The notes under the pieces: model-generated | Database searches by the model: none | The model's input: the letters and a program-made list of their open reading frames with translations, nothing else | What the model was told of the DNA's origin: nothing | Assembly (NCBI GenBank): GCA_017354895.1 | Contig: CP071493.1 | Span: 5,642,001 to 5,706,000 of the forward strand | Length of the DNA stretch: 64,000 nucleotides | Reading direction: 5' to 3' | Origin: Podospora comata | Lineage: Eukaryota > Ascomycota > Sordariomycetes > Sordariales > Podosporaceae | Shown: in pieces, positions 45,113 through 56,651 of the stretch | Layout of the letters: each line of letters begins with the position of its first letter | Position numbering within the stretch: the first letter of the stretch is position 1 | Program-made: the position numbers and the translations under genes

Positions 45113-45703
45113 AAGTGCTCACCAAATATAAAACTCGAGGTTTTCGGCTGAGAACTCAATGTACTTGAGGTATATGTAAAAGTCATAGAGCGATATTGGA
45201 CTGTATATTTTGTTTGCGAGAATGCGGTCGAGCCTTAGGCGGCTTAGAATAGCAGCCGGAGTCGGGCTCTACGGGCGCTCGCCCGCGCTAACATGTACCG
45301 AATACTCTTTAATGTCCCGGTACTCGGGCTTTTTACACCAATCAAGCCATTCTACAACCTTAAGCGGTATGGTGACAGTAAGCAGTCGAGAAGACCGTAT
45401 AGGGAGTGAGGAAAGGGAAACCTCGATAGCGCAATGGGAGTAGTTCCCCGGGCGGACGTTGAGTAGTTTTATATTAGTGATTAAGTGAGAGAAGCGGACT
45501 AAGAAACGGGACGAGCGGCCAAGATATGTAGTGCTTACTTGGAAATAGCGATCGAGGGGGAGGAGTCGGTCAGGAGAAGCAGCTTTGACTACAATGCGGG
45601 CCGGGACGCCATTCGGCGGTACTTATGACCTGTGAAACGGACTGATCTTACGAATTTGGCTAGATGCGTCAGTCGTCGTTTGTTTTGACCCGGCGCTATG
45701 TAT
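45113..45703. other. Intergenic, decayed DNA
   Basis: No ORF of note; TA-containing words are common. Presumably the eroded remainder of the NLR gene and its flank. Confidence 0.4.
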
Positions 45704-46255
45704 CTATAATGGCACGTAAGCTATGTGGACTAACCAGCTGAGGCTATCTGTGCGTCCACGACAACAGCTAGGCACCCGACGGGCGTCGGCATCGCAGGCA
45801 TTTTTAAGTCTCACGGCTCGGCTGAAGAATGAGCATCTACTCTCTTTACCCCTGGCTTGTTCCTCCATCTTCTCTGCAACCTCTTGATCTAGTAGCATTC
45901 CAGACGAACCCGTGATCCCCTCGCCCAGCGTCTGCTTCGTGGTCTCTTCGGCCAGCTTATCAAAGCCTGCAGCCACGGCCAAGTCCCCCCCCACCGCACC
46001 GCCGGTGAGCTGGCCAAAGGTTACGGCGGCCAGGGCCTCGAGCCCATCCTTTATCTTTGGATCCATGGGTGTCAAATACCGACGCTCGACTTCCTTTTGG
46101 AGAACCCGGAGCGTAGGTATCACGTTGCTTAGCTTATATACGCTGAGCAGCGTGAAGCAGTACGCGATAGCAGGAGTAATAAGCGTCGGGTCGATAAGTC
46201 CGGCTTTCGTCGTGGCGGCGCTAAAGCCCGTGGCTGCTGAATGACGTAATATAGC
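45704..46255 (-). pseudogene. Fragment of an unrecognised protein-coding gene
   Basis: A minus-strand frame without an ATG runs from about 46255 to a stop at 45704 (about 180 codons). It reads like real protein: 'LITPAIAYCFTLLSVYKLSNVIPTL' (one hydrophobic segment), 'EVERRYLTPMDPKIKDGLEAL', and a Gly/Ala-rich 'FGQLTGGAVGGDLAVAAGF'. The last 40 residues are Arg/Cys-rich and look non-coding. I do not know the family. The upstream part would fall in the TpA-rich patch at 46256-46510 and seems destroyed. Confidence 0.4.
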
Positions 46256-49200
46256 GCGGAGGGCAAGGTATTTGTATTTTCGTAGCTCGAGTTTCGGAAG
46301 GCTCTAGGCTTCTATTGGGGTTATAGGTTTAATGCTTATCGTAGGGTTTAATGTTTTTAAATTAGCGTTTATATAAGTAAAAGCGTTTTTTTAAAAAAAT
46401 TCTTTCGGGTTTATATAAACAACCCCCCCCAATACTCTTTCATACTTATCTATACCTCTTAGCCTTAGTCTTATCCTAGTTACTTTAGGGTAGTTCGCAT
46501 GGGCTCTAACACATAACTGAGCAAATCGGACTTAGGGCTTTGGACAATCTCCACGAATAGGAGGAAGCAGTAGATCCGAGGATTATAGCGCCAAGCGATC
46601 AGGAGCGCTCTGCCACGTTCGGGAGTAGCACAGAACACGCAAGCCCTTTACTCTATTCGCTCAACGGCAGAGCCTCTTCTCCAAATTCTAGCTAGGTGGT
46701 AGGTGGCAGCAATTGATTGTGGAAGATGTAGGTCAGTAGGTACCTTATCGAAGGATGCAACGTCGCAGTGACAGTTATTTTCAGATGATGCTGAAAATAA
46801 CATGAACAGCAAAGAGGGTGGGGTGCGACTTGTTTTTGCGACATCCATAAGCGTGTCCGAAAACGGTAAAAAATTTCCCTCGGCCGAACAATACAAAACG
46901 CCTCTCGTTTGGAAGTGGGTTAAAAGAATGGGAAGCAAATAGGAGAAAAGAGTTTTCATTAATTCCATTGAAGAAATGTGTGGAAAGGCAGAGATAACCA
47001 GTAAGATCAAAGGGAGATAAGCAAAGAGGAAGGAGGAGGGCGACACAAGTTGAACTCTACGGAAAGAACCATGGAGGGCCACATCACCAAGGTCATTGTC
47101 GTCAGTTGCTCTTGGTTGCTGTTATGGAGTCCTTGGGGTCGTGCTTCAAGTGTCACTCACATAATACATGCCGGTTTGCTGCCTCTGGTGTCGATTTGTC
47201 TGCTTGTAAGCCATCGCAGTACGGGTAGCACCATCTCTGGACCGGCCATGCCACAAAACGATTGGAGATATTTCCGTGCGAGGAATATCGCCCAAACGTA
47301 AATTAGAAGAAACATATTGGGTCTGGAAGAATACTTGGGTAGGCTATCACAGGTATTCTGATTACCTATTTATAAATATCAGGCACTCATTGATAATTGA
47401 AGACGATGCATGATAGATAAGACCAGAGGTTCGTGGATAACCTTAACAAGCACCCATCTAGCTATCGATTTAAACCCGAATGGGCGCACTGATCTTTCTC
47501 ATTAACTGTGGGAGAGATGGAAGAATAATCAGATAATTCTACTGGAAATGGGCACCAATGGGCTAGTCCTACATAATACCGCCAATGGGGGCGGTGAGTA
47601 AGACACATAATGAAGCGAGCCGAAGGAAGGCAAAGAGCAGAGAAGTACCGGAACAGGCCTGAAATCAATGAAAAGACTGAAAAGCCAACATCAATAATAG
47701 TATCAGGATCAGTGATAGATACCTCGATAATGTTGGGTGACTTGTGTCATATTGTAGATCAGAGTCAGGAAATGTGTGTGTCTTGCTTTGCTGTGTGTTT
47801 AGAGAGCCGCAATTATATTTTTCGTTGAGAGTATGGGTGGGGAGATTACCCGGTTCTCAACTTTAAAAGATGTTATACATAAGGGACAAAGATCCATATC
47901 TTATCACGGAAGGAAGGAAAAAAGGGCTACCTACTAAAAAAAATATTTTGTGTTGGGTTTGAACCAAGGCAAAACCGGCCGATACTGCGGGTTGACTTCT
48001 CGTAACCTAGAAACTAGGGATTGACTGCGGAACACTCAAACTACTACACCATCAGGCTAATTTTGTTGAATTACTGCTCCCAAAATCTCATTTAAGTACT
48101 GTGCTCTGTGTTTGAGGATTAGCTCCACCCGCAGAGAGTCACTACTGCCTCTACCGAAAGAACAAACCCTCCATGTAGCACCTATCAATTAAGGAATACC
48201 ACCCCCGACCTAAGCCACTGCACCGGGAGCCCCGTTACAGCAGCATCAAAACAATCACGTCTTTAATCAACCTTGGCACCCCTTGGGTGCGCTATTTTAA
48301 TTTTTAATTAACTAAATTCAGATGTGCTCGGCTGAAAAATCAAGACATTCCTACCCACTTGCTTTCTTTATTCAGGGTAGAAGTTCCTCATTCTCAGGTG
48401 CACTTTTTCAAAGTATAAATGAGAGAATGGCCGAGGACTTGATCTGAAAAGTTGTTGGATTGAAAGAACCAACATTATTGATTTGTTTCGTGTCCTTCCA
48501 TCGAAAGTCTTCCCCAACACCCCTTACCCATTCCTGACGCACCTACTGGAGGTGGCATGTGCGTGTCGCGATTTAACCCAGTGCTTGCTTCCCAAAGAGT
48601 CAAGCAAGGAACCCCAGTGCCGTGGCTATCGTCGGAGAAACTTGAATTTGAAGCAAGGCTCTAGACTATTACGACTTTCATTCCTGGCAGACCTGGTGGT
48701 GAGGAAATCCCAAAAATGTCGGCTCGGGGAGAAAACCAAGTGCACTGCCCTGGAACTTCCTGGTGACCTCAGTCACATTCATGAGACTTCTTCACCTTCC
48801 AAATGACCACATACTCGAGTCATAAGTCACTGATAAGGCTCCGAGTTGGCTTTCTTCATGATGTTCTGGTATGAATCCTCAGACTCGGTGAAGGCACCGA
48901 GACATTGATTGGGGGCCTGGGCCAACAGAAGGCCGAAAACATATCCCCGACACGAGGCAAGGGAACATATTTGACTAGTATATACAGATCATTGTTGATG
49001 CTGGGCCCATTCTTCGGGAATGGTATTTGAGACATCGAGTCATCTGGATCGTCGACCATGTTCTTGGGCCAGACATGATTGCTGAGGAATGTGATGAACA
49101 AGAATAGAACATCCAGAAGACCCAAAGAAGCCACAAAGCCGAGACACTAGCAGAAAGAGTCAGACGAGGCCTCGGCAGGATCTTTCGAGCCGATTTTCCC

Positions 49201-50235
49201 AAGGCTGGATCATGGTAGCATCGTGTGCATCACAAGATTGGCCCAATTCTCGATGAAGTGGAAAGTGGAGCTGGCTCTCACGAGATGGCGGGTCCCTGCG
49301 GTCCAATTAAGGACGACATCGTGTTTGTGGGACCCACTAGGCTAGCGGACTGCAGCCAATTGAAGCTCCCAATTGCTGTTTTTGTGGGGCAGCACCGGTC
49401 GCTCATCCGAGAAAAAAGCTTGTTTCGGTTTCCCACGTTTTTGGGGAGCTTTGACAGTGACAGGTGTCTTGTCAAGGTTTCAGCCTGTGTTTTGTTGGCG
49501 ATGTTTACTTTCTATCAGTGTTTGTCGCTGTCTTTGGGATGAGTCAAACACCACCGATCAGGTCTATCATCCCTCGAAGATGAGAATTCCATCTTGCCCC
49601 ACCGGCATTGCAGCAAGACACATCACATGAAGAATCCGACTGCCTGGAATTTTCTGTCTTACGATTTCTTCTTGATTCCTAGACCCAACGGTCCGGTCGA
49701 GTTCGTCCGCCCGTTCCGAATCCGGCTAGGGCTAGTCTCCAGCACCAGCTGAATCCACAGCTCCGTCTCGTCTATCCCCGTTTGGGACCACGACGTCCGA
49801 GCCCAGCCCACAGCAGCTACAGCTTTGCTGCACGACCAGCGTGAATTTATTTTCCCCAATAGTTCTGGCATAAACGCCACTTGTAAGGAAGAGATTATGG
49901 AAATCAGATTTATTGACCGGTTTTGTGCTGCATTCCACAGTCATGTGCGGCGCTGGGAGGCGCCGACTCCACAGAATGCAAGACACGCGAGGTGGCGCGC
50001 CCCAGACCCCTGACCTTGAATGATGATGGAGTCGACACTATCGAACTCCAATTTCCCTCCTGCAGCTTGTCAGCCAAGTCCCCCAAGAGCAACAGAGGTT
50101 CGATGAGGGTGGAAAATCAACACAGATAAATGGGCAGTGCCCCTTCCCTGCTATCATCCATAATCTCGAACCCCCAGCGCTCTCTTCATCACCGCACCGC
50201 ATTGCCTCTCGTTAATTGTGCAAGACAATCTAGCA
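46256..50235. other. Long gene-poor region
   Basis: 46256-46510 is TpA-rich with few CpA, as after RIP. 46648-47082 minus is an open frame with hydrophobic runs but no family likeness. A tRNA-like repeat copy lies at 47953-48095. At 48856-49160 minus an open stretch ('LLDVLFLFITFLSNHVW', one membrane helix) is preceded by a CTGCTAG acceptor and could be an exon of a small gene, unproven. The last 200 bases before 50236 are C/T-rich and should be the WSC gene leader. Confidence 0.45.
47953..48095 (-). repeat. tRNA-like (SINE-like) repeat, copy S1
   Basis: Minus strand shows an A-box-like 'GATGGTGTAGTAG' (about 48041-48055) and a B-box 'GGTTCAAACCC' (47955-47965), then a T8 run near 47940, a Pol III terminator. 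It shares flanking words with copies S2 and S3, including TTCAACAAAA just 5' of the A-box side and CCCGCAGT between the boxes. Confidence 0.5.
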
Positions 50236-51861
50236 ATGGCTTCCACTCGCTCATCTTCTGGCCTGCGGGCTGTGTCTCTCTTTTGCCTTATTGCCGCTTC
50301 TCAGGCCGTCCCTCACGGCAATGTCTTCAAACGCCAGGGCACTTCGTCAACCCGCAATGGATGCTTCGTCAGCGATGTCAATGGCCAACGTCTTCTGTCC
50401 GCCTCTACCTACGCCAGTGATGCCATGACCGTCGAGAGCTGTGCGTCCTTCTGCTTTAGGCACAAGTACTTTGCTCTCGAATTTGGCCGCGAGTGCTACT
50501 GCGGAAACTCCTACACTGCCCAGCCCGTCAGTGATACCCAGTGCTCTATGCAGTGCGCTGGCAACCCAGCACAGAAGTGTGGCGCCGGTAACCGTGTCGA
50601 CCTCTACACCAACGGACTCTACGTTCCCCGAGCCCCCGCCACCCTGAGCACACCTTACCTCGGTTGCTTTGTTGACGAGGGACCCCGTGTGCTCCCTAAT
50701 AACCTCCTGGGCGCCAGTGATATGACAGCTGAGAAGTGTGCTGCCCACTGTTCCAACTATTCTTACTTTGGTCTCGAGTATGGCAGAGAGGTAAGTCTTG
50801 TCGTTGCCCTGCATAAATATTAGAGTTAAACACTGACTTCGTCTCTGTAGTGCTGGTGTGGAAACTCCAAACCAAAGAACCCTGCCCCTGAAACAGATTG
50901 CTCATTCCCTTGCTCCGGAGACGACTCTCAGCTCTGCGGTGCCGGCGGCCGGATCAATGTCTGGGGATCCCCTCTTCCTTCCCCTGAGAATGTTGGCGAC
51001 TTCGAATACACTGGCTGCTTCACCGATGCCGTTGGTCAGCGTTCGCTCAAAGGCAAGACCACCTACGACTCACAGATGACCTTGGAGAAGTGCGCGGCCT
51101 CCTGCTCCGGATATGATTACTTTGGCGTCTCATTTGCGGAAGAATGCTACTGCGGTAACACACTGGAGCCAACAGCCGAGGAGGTTCCCCAGGCCGAGTG
51201 CGCGATGCGTTGCGCCGGCAACTACAACCAGGTCTGCGGCGACGCCGACAGGTTGAACGTCTACTCCAACGCCCAGTGTCTCCCCGATCCGGAAAGCCCG
51301 CTCAGCGTCCCCGGCTTCAACTACCAGGCCTGCTGGACCGATCAGGTTGGCGACCGCTCCCTTCGCGATATCGTGGAGCGTAGCGACAACATGACTGTCG
51401 AGACATGCGCCGCCATTTGCGAGGACTTCAACTTCTTTGGTGTCGAGTTCGGCAGGGAATGCTTCTGTGGCAACACCCTCTACGGAGAGGTGGCACCTGC
51501 TGGCGATTGCACTTTCCGGTGCGCCGGTGACTCGACACAGCTCTGCGGTGCTGTTGACCGGTTGAACCTGTACTATGCTACTGTTCCCCCAACCACAACA
51601 TCGGCTGTTACCACACCTACTCCTACACCTACCCTCCCTGCTGAAGAAGAGGACGATGGGGAGCCCACTGCTACCACTGAGACCCCAACTCCCACTTCCA
51701 CTCTCCCCGGCGGTGACGAGGAGGATGAGGAGCCCACACCTGTGTCCACTGCCGTGGATGCTGAGCCCACTGACACCGACGTGGAGGATGAGCCTCCCGT
51801 TGAGACTGACGTGGAAGACGAAGAGGATGATGAGGCTCTTCCCACTCCTACTCCCAACTAA
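50236..51861 (+). CDS. Secreted protein with four WSC domains (521 aa)
   Basis: Exon 1 is 50236-50790, a 60-nt intron is 50791-50850 (GTAAGT..CTGTAG), and exon 2 is 50851-51861, phase 0. The N-terminus is a signal peptide ('GLRAVSLFCLIAASQA', cleavage near residue 25). Four WSC domains follow (each about 80-95 residues, eight Cys), marked by 'GCFVSD', 'GCFVDE', 'GCFTDA', 'ACWTDQ' starts and repeated 'FGRECYCGN'-type and 'CAGNP/CAGD..CG' blocks. WSC domains bind carbohydrate and occur in yeast cell-wall stress sensors and in oxidases or chitinases. Here the tail is acidic and Thr/Pro-rich ('PTPTPTLPAEEEDDGEP') and ends without a membrane helix or GPI signal. It is therefore probably secreted or wall-associated, not a Wsc sensor. 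Confidence 0.92.
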
Positions 51862-53092
51862 GCAATATTATAGTGACTCATGAAACAGGTGTGTTTTGCT
51901 CGCGCTTTTTTCTTTTTAGTTTGTTTGGGATACCATGCGCAGCAACATTGCTCATCTTATGCCGTAGCCACGATCATTTGGATTTACTTTGTTAGTTGAG
52001 CATAGCAATGTCACACAAGCGACTCCTATATGTCACTCATACATTTTTGATCTGTTTGACTTCCTCGGATACTGCATAGCGGTACTTGTCTCGTGTTAAT
52101 GTCGTGATATTTGTTGCATGACATAAATCGATGCAGTGATGCAGTCCTAGTGAACAGGGGAAAAAGCCCACAGAAGAAAAGAATATGACTCGGCGAGGAA
52201 GTACCTAATTACCTATAGAAAAACTTAAAATCCGTACTCAGTAATACAAATGATTAAGACAGCTCTTACATGACACACAGATTATCCTCAACTGAGCCCA
52301 ACCCTCAAAAGTTTTATCATTACCCAGTCCTTTTTCATCACCGCCCAAGCTTTCTTTTTTACCATACAAACTTCATGATTTATCTAGAGGTTTGGATGAT
52401 ACACTCGGCGCTTGTGATTGTTGAAGTACCGTTTGCAAACGCAGAACAACTTTATCTTGACAGCTTACACACGCCAGAAAGCCGTTTATTAACAGGAGGC
52501 TGACGATGCCCTTCGTTTGTACGGGGTTACTGCGGTGCGTTTGCTTGTATTCTTCAACGATAACAAGAAAAAAAATCAACATCTCAAGGCAACCGATACC
52601 GTGTACCTGTCTACTTACATGGTCATGATCAAAAAGAAATGAAAGTGAATCAGATGAAAGTGGTGCTCGGGGGGGACATCGGCAAGAGGTGACAGACATT
52701 GGACTTGAACCATGCAGATATAGAACGCTAAGCACTGCGGGTAATTTTATCAATAGAATGAATGCTATGTGATCAACACTCAAGACCACTGCGCCACGGG
52801 GCCCTTTTTGTTGAATTTCAACTCCAAATTTCTTATTGATATACCTAGGCGCCTTGCTCGGAGATCAAGGGTTAGGGACCAGATAGTGGACCTGTCCCCA
52901 CATGCTGCTGCCTAGTGCTGGCAAAGGCGCGTAACCTCGACAGTGCCAGATCGCAACTTCCATCGATTGACTGTGTCGCTCAATTAGACCTCGCCGACAC
53001 TTGATATATTAAAGGCGAGGTTTAGTGCGCTATTTCTCCGTTGTTTCCACCCATACCTACCGTACCTAGTTGGCACATAGACCGTAGACGTC
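51862..53092. other. Intergenic region
   Basis: 3' flank of the WSC gene and promoter of the DUF4419 gene. It contains tRNA-like repeat copy S2; otherwise no gene. Confidence 0.5.
52690..52830 (-). repeat. tRNA-like (SINE-like) repeat, copy S2
   Basis: Minus strand carries a perfect Pol III A-box 'TGGCGCAGTGG' (52786-52796) and a B-box 'GGTTCAAGTCC' (52701-52711), about 80 nt apart. The ends do not form a tRNA acceptor stem, so it is not a functional tRNA. It shares 'TTGAGTGTT', 'ACCCGCAGT' and a 5' flank (TTCAACAAAAA) with copy S1. Confidence 0.6.
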
Positions 53093-54457
53093 ATGCCTGT
53101 CACAATCAAGACCGGGAACACATGGCCCGAGGCGTGGGACCGAGAGCTCAAGGTTGATAATTCCTTTCGACGTGAGAATGAGACAGGGCCCCAGTACGTG
53201 AACCCAAAGGCGACTAGTTCGAGTGCCCTCCTCGCTGGAGTGTCGCACGAAGAGCATAGCCAGAGCAAAGGCATTCTCCAGTGCTCCCTCGCCTTCGATG
53301 CTAAGGACTTGGCCGACAGCTTCGTCTCGCCTTCCAATAACGGCTTCGTCAACACCATGGTTCATGCGTACAGCTATCATCACCATGTTGTCCTCCGTCC
53401 CGAGGACATCTGGTTCGCCATTCTCACACAGCTCAGTTTCTACATGAACAAGAACGCCGAAGCTCTACGCTCCCTATTTGTAGCCCACGAAGGCAGGAAG
53501 GAACTTTCGATTGAGATGGACGATCAAGGCGGTGGTCTCGAGAACGTTGACTTTGGCATCTTTGCCAAGAAGATGACGCACCTACTCCAGGAGAATGTGC
53601 TCGACCCAGACTTTTGTCAGTGGATCATCCCCAACTTCACCACCACTACCGACAACGATCTCGTGGTTGGCAGCATCCTTATGATGGGCGGGTTAAAGGA
53701 ATACTTCGCTTACACCTGTTACACGTGCTGTGGTATGCCCTCCGTTACCCTTCTGGGTGAGCGCGAGGACTACGAGAAGATTCTCAAACGACTCGATGGT
53801 TTGCCCCGTCTCGGCAAGGAGCCCACAACATTTGGCCTGTTGCTTGGCCCCATCATCCGCCGCTTCATCGCCAGCTTCGACAACCCAAGAGACCCGGATG
53901 TGCTCAGTTTCTGGGCCCGCTCCGTAGATCGAGAGTCCGATAGCGGGACGGATGACCTCACCGGCTGGATCTCAGCCTTTTGTTTCTGGGATTCGCTGGG
54001 CCAGTGCACGTACGATGGCGAAAACAACTGGCCCAGCAGACTGACCCTTGACGGAGTCAAATATGGCTATGCTAAGACGGAGGAGATTCCTAACGGCTTC
54101 GCTGCAGTTCCGGTTAAGATTTTGTACTTCGATGATGAGATACACAGCCGGATGGTGGCGGGATCGGTGGGCATTCGAGGGATAACATATAACGAACGAT
54201 TTGGCGTGGACGACTCTGTACCTGCATCAGCTTCTGGTAGAGTTACACCTCTGCGGGACACGATCCAGCCTGTGGTTGGTTGGTGGATTTACAGGACTGA
54301 GAACGACACTAAGGGCGTGAACTTTTCGTTCAAAAATAGGCCCTCTGAACCTCGCTTTCAGAGCCAGGCCAAGCCGAACTCTAAACTGAATTCTAAAAGC
54401 CGTGCCAAGCAACTAGTCCACCAGTTTAGAGGGCTATTTAAGAGCCGTGGTATATAA
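53093..54457 (+). CDS. DUF4419 domain protein (454 aa)
   Basis: Single exon, starting at ATG 53093 after a C/T-rich leader. The body matches the DUF4419 family (PF14388): 'NGFVNTMVHAYSYHHHVVLRPEDIW', 'ILTQLSFYMNKNAEALRSLFVAHEG', 'WIIPNFTTTTDNDLVV', 'CGMPSVTLLGEREDYEKIL'. These blocks span residues about 80-380. The C-terminal 60 residues are basic and Ser/Asn-rich ('SKLNSKSRAKQLVHQ'). DUF4419 is widespread in fungi and bacteria but its biochemical role is unknown to me. No signal peptide or membrane helix, so probably cytosolic. Frame is uninterrupted and length is normal for the family. Confidence 0.88.
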   Translation: MPVTIKTGNTWPEAWDRELKVDNSFRRENETGPQYVNPKATSSSALLAGVSHEEHSQSKGILQCSLAFDAKDLADSFVSPSNNGFVNTMVHAYSYHHHVVLRPEDIWFAILTQLSFYMNKNAEALRSLFVAHEGRKELSIEMDDQGGGLENVDFGIFAKKMTHLLQENVLDPDFCQWIIPNFTTTTDNDLVVGSILMMGGLKEYFAYTCYTCCGMPSVTLLGEREDYEKILKRLDGLPRLGKEPTTFGLLLGPIIRRFIASFDNPRDPDVLSFWARSVDRESDSGTDDLTGWISAFCFWDSLGQCTYDGENNWPSRLTLDGVKYGYAKTEEIPNGFAAVPVKILYFDDEIHSRMVAGSVGIRGITYNERFGVDDSVPASASGRVTPLRDTIQPVVGWWIYRTENDTKGVNFSFKNRPSEPRFQSQAKPNSKLNSKSRAKQLVHQFRGLFKSRGI

Positions 54458-54936
54458 CGTGGTAGCTAGGAGGTGGTGGCTGAAGTATAAATAAGGCCCT
54501 GAGCCTTTGTCATCGATTACCCCTTTGCTCCATCTCGAGGCCGCGGTCAGTAGTCAACTATCCCCTTGGGATCTGACTTTGTATATACTAACAGTTGATA
54601 ATGTTACGATTAATCCATTCTTTCCCACGCTATGCTATTCAACAAATCCGAGATCTGTCTTCTCTCCCAAAAGACGCTGTTGATACCCAGATGCACTCTA
54701 CAATATATCCATGTTAGCGAACTCATGTAACAACACCATGGCGTACCCTGGCCATCACCTTGCAAGCTATTTCAGCATTTCCCAAAGGACGCATGTACGC
54801 CCAATTCGAGTTTTGGTGTGCAGAAGATCTTCAAAACCTCGGCCTATCTAGTTAGTTTAGAGTCAGTCAACCATTCTCCATCAATCGCCCAGAGTACAAG
54901 AAGGTAAACATACAGGAACAAACAAATCAGGAAAGC
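54458..54936. other. Intergenic region between convergent genes
   Basis: 3' flanks of the DUF4419 gene and of F1 copy 3. No gene. Confidence 0.5.
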
Positions 54937-55906
54937 TCAATTTAACTGATCCAAAAACAGACTGTCTGTTTCACAGACAACAGCTGCCGCATCCTCGACA
55001 TGCTGGTCGACCTTGGTGGTTGCTGCATCGACAGTGGTGCAACTCTCTTGGATGCGTTTGCTGCAACGCTGAATGAAATTGAAGCCCTGGCAGAGCTCCC
55101 GAAATGGTGCTGGCAACACGCTACCAGACTCGTCGAAGTCATGAAACGCCTTTTGAATTGCATGAGCATGTCTAGCAAACTCGTTGGCGAGCTTCGTAAC
55201 ATTAGGGTTATACACTATGGGTCGCCTCGGAGGCCGGGCATAGTGAAGGTTCGTTTCTGCTCAGAGGTCAAGTGTGTTAGCGATCAGTTCAGGATCAAGA
55301 TAGCATTAGAGGACAGTTACTTACCCTCATCTGACTGAGCAGACTCCGAGTCACTTGCGGTGGGACTGTAGTAGCAGTCGAGTCACTGTCCGAGTGACTA
55401 CCCTCAATGTTCCCATCAGTTTTGAGCGTTTCAAGAAACGCTGCCCAGTCTGTTCGAGTGTCGGCAAGTCTGTCCTGAACTCCAATGCTCGGCCGAAACT
55501 TCTCCACACCTGCGATGTCGTCAAGCAGCTTCATTATATATTGCTGCTTATCATTGAGATGGCGGGGCATTGAAGGGCCTTCATGTTCGGCAAGATACTG
55601 AGCACGTTCGCTCAACATATTTTGTTGAATCGCAATGAATCCGCCAGAAAGTGGCGCGTTGCCAAGGGCCCTACCGATTATCTTGTCATACTTGGGATCT
55701 CCTCGCATTCCGAGAAAGAAATGGTGGGCACGAAAAAGCAACGCGAGGTTGTTGAGTACAATGGCGTGACCATCGCGGCCCTGGTTGGCCGGGGAAAATC
55801 AATGATTCTCAAAGAACTGCTTAAACTCAGCAGACTTCAGAGCGAGGGTTCAATGCCCAAAGGCTGGCACGACAGCATAGAGATCAAGAAGGCCGGTATT
55901 CGCCAT
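54937..55906 (-). pseudogene. F1 family copy 3, unrecognised protein, two in-frame stops
   Basis: The minus frame starts at ATG 55906 ('MANTGLLDLY') and is collinear with copies 1 and 2. It is interrupted by TGA after 'VVPAFGH' and again after 'FKQFFENH', both in the otherwise unbroken family frame. It then continues 'LNNLALLFRAHHFF', 'IIGRALGNAPL', 'DRLADTRTDWAAFLETLK', 'GSHSDSDS'. A GTAAGT donor near 55325 and an acceptor near 55255 lead to exon 2 ('YNPNVTKLANEFARHAHAI', 'FHDFDESGSVLP', ending 'TDSLFLDQLN'), which I could not join in phase with canonical sites. Exon 2 is the longest, best-kept second exon of the three copies. So the gene is dead through its 5' part, with the 3' part well preserved. 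Confidence 0.7.
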
Positions 55907-56651
55907 TGAAAACGAAATGTCGGCTGTACGGTGGGGAGTTGGGTGGAGAAAAGGATGATCTCCGGGTGCAAAAGGGCTGTTGACATGGGAAGAAAGCTCA
56001 GTCGAAAGGTTTGCTGTGGTGCAAAGTCTGGACAGTGATCGAGAATTTGTTTATAAGCTGTCGGATTTGGCAAGAGAAAATGGAATGTGTGGCCCGAGGC
56101 CAAATAAGCAGGCAGGACTTTGGGAAGGTGCGTACTGCAGGTAATTTCATCCTAACGTGGGAACCACGGGTTAACTGGGATGAACGCTCAAGACCACAAA
56201 GCCATTGGACAATTTCATGAATATTGAGACGATATCTGAAAGCTATATGGCGCCTGCTAAGCTCTCAGAGGTTAACCCTAACCCACTTTGTCTGCATCCG
56301 TCATCAATGTCCTTTGCGCCATAAATGGTCCTACACTAGGCTGCTTCTCCCCTCAATAAGCAATATCAACAAGTTGATTTGAAAAGCTTTGCCTGGTCGG
56401 ATTCTAATCGAAGTTCTTTGGGTGCGATTTCCAGTCAATACAGACCGCTCACCAACACAGGAAGGGAATTCTGCCGTTTCGTTTGCGAACGTGCCTCCCA
56501 ATTTTCTGACCGTGAATTTGTATCTTCTTTCTTCCCTGAGTGTTTCCTTCAAGAGGCTTGGACTATAGTAGCACCAGTCACGTGCACGTTGTTATGGGAT
56601 GCCTTTCGGGTTGGAGTTATTTGGCCGGCGATTGACGGAGAAGGCACTTAC
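55907..56651. other. Intergenic region
   Basis: Holds tRNA-like repeat copy S3 and lies where the missing 3' exons of the ankyrin gene should be. No exon with family likeness was found. Confidence 0.5.
56120..56235 (-). repeat. tRNA-like (SINE-like) repeat, copy S3, degraded
   Basis: On the plus strand, ACTGCAGGTAATTTCATC (56134-56151) and CGCTCAAGACCACAAAGCCA (from about 56185) match ACTGCGGGTAATTTTATC and CACTCAAGACCACTGCGCCA of copy S2 at similar spacing. The A-box is damaged and no B-box remains. Confidence 0.5.

Noticed and set aside
46648-47082. 144-codon minus ORF with hydrophobic runs
   Set aside because: No signal-peptide logic, no homology and no promoter or intron support; likely chance.
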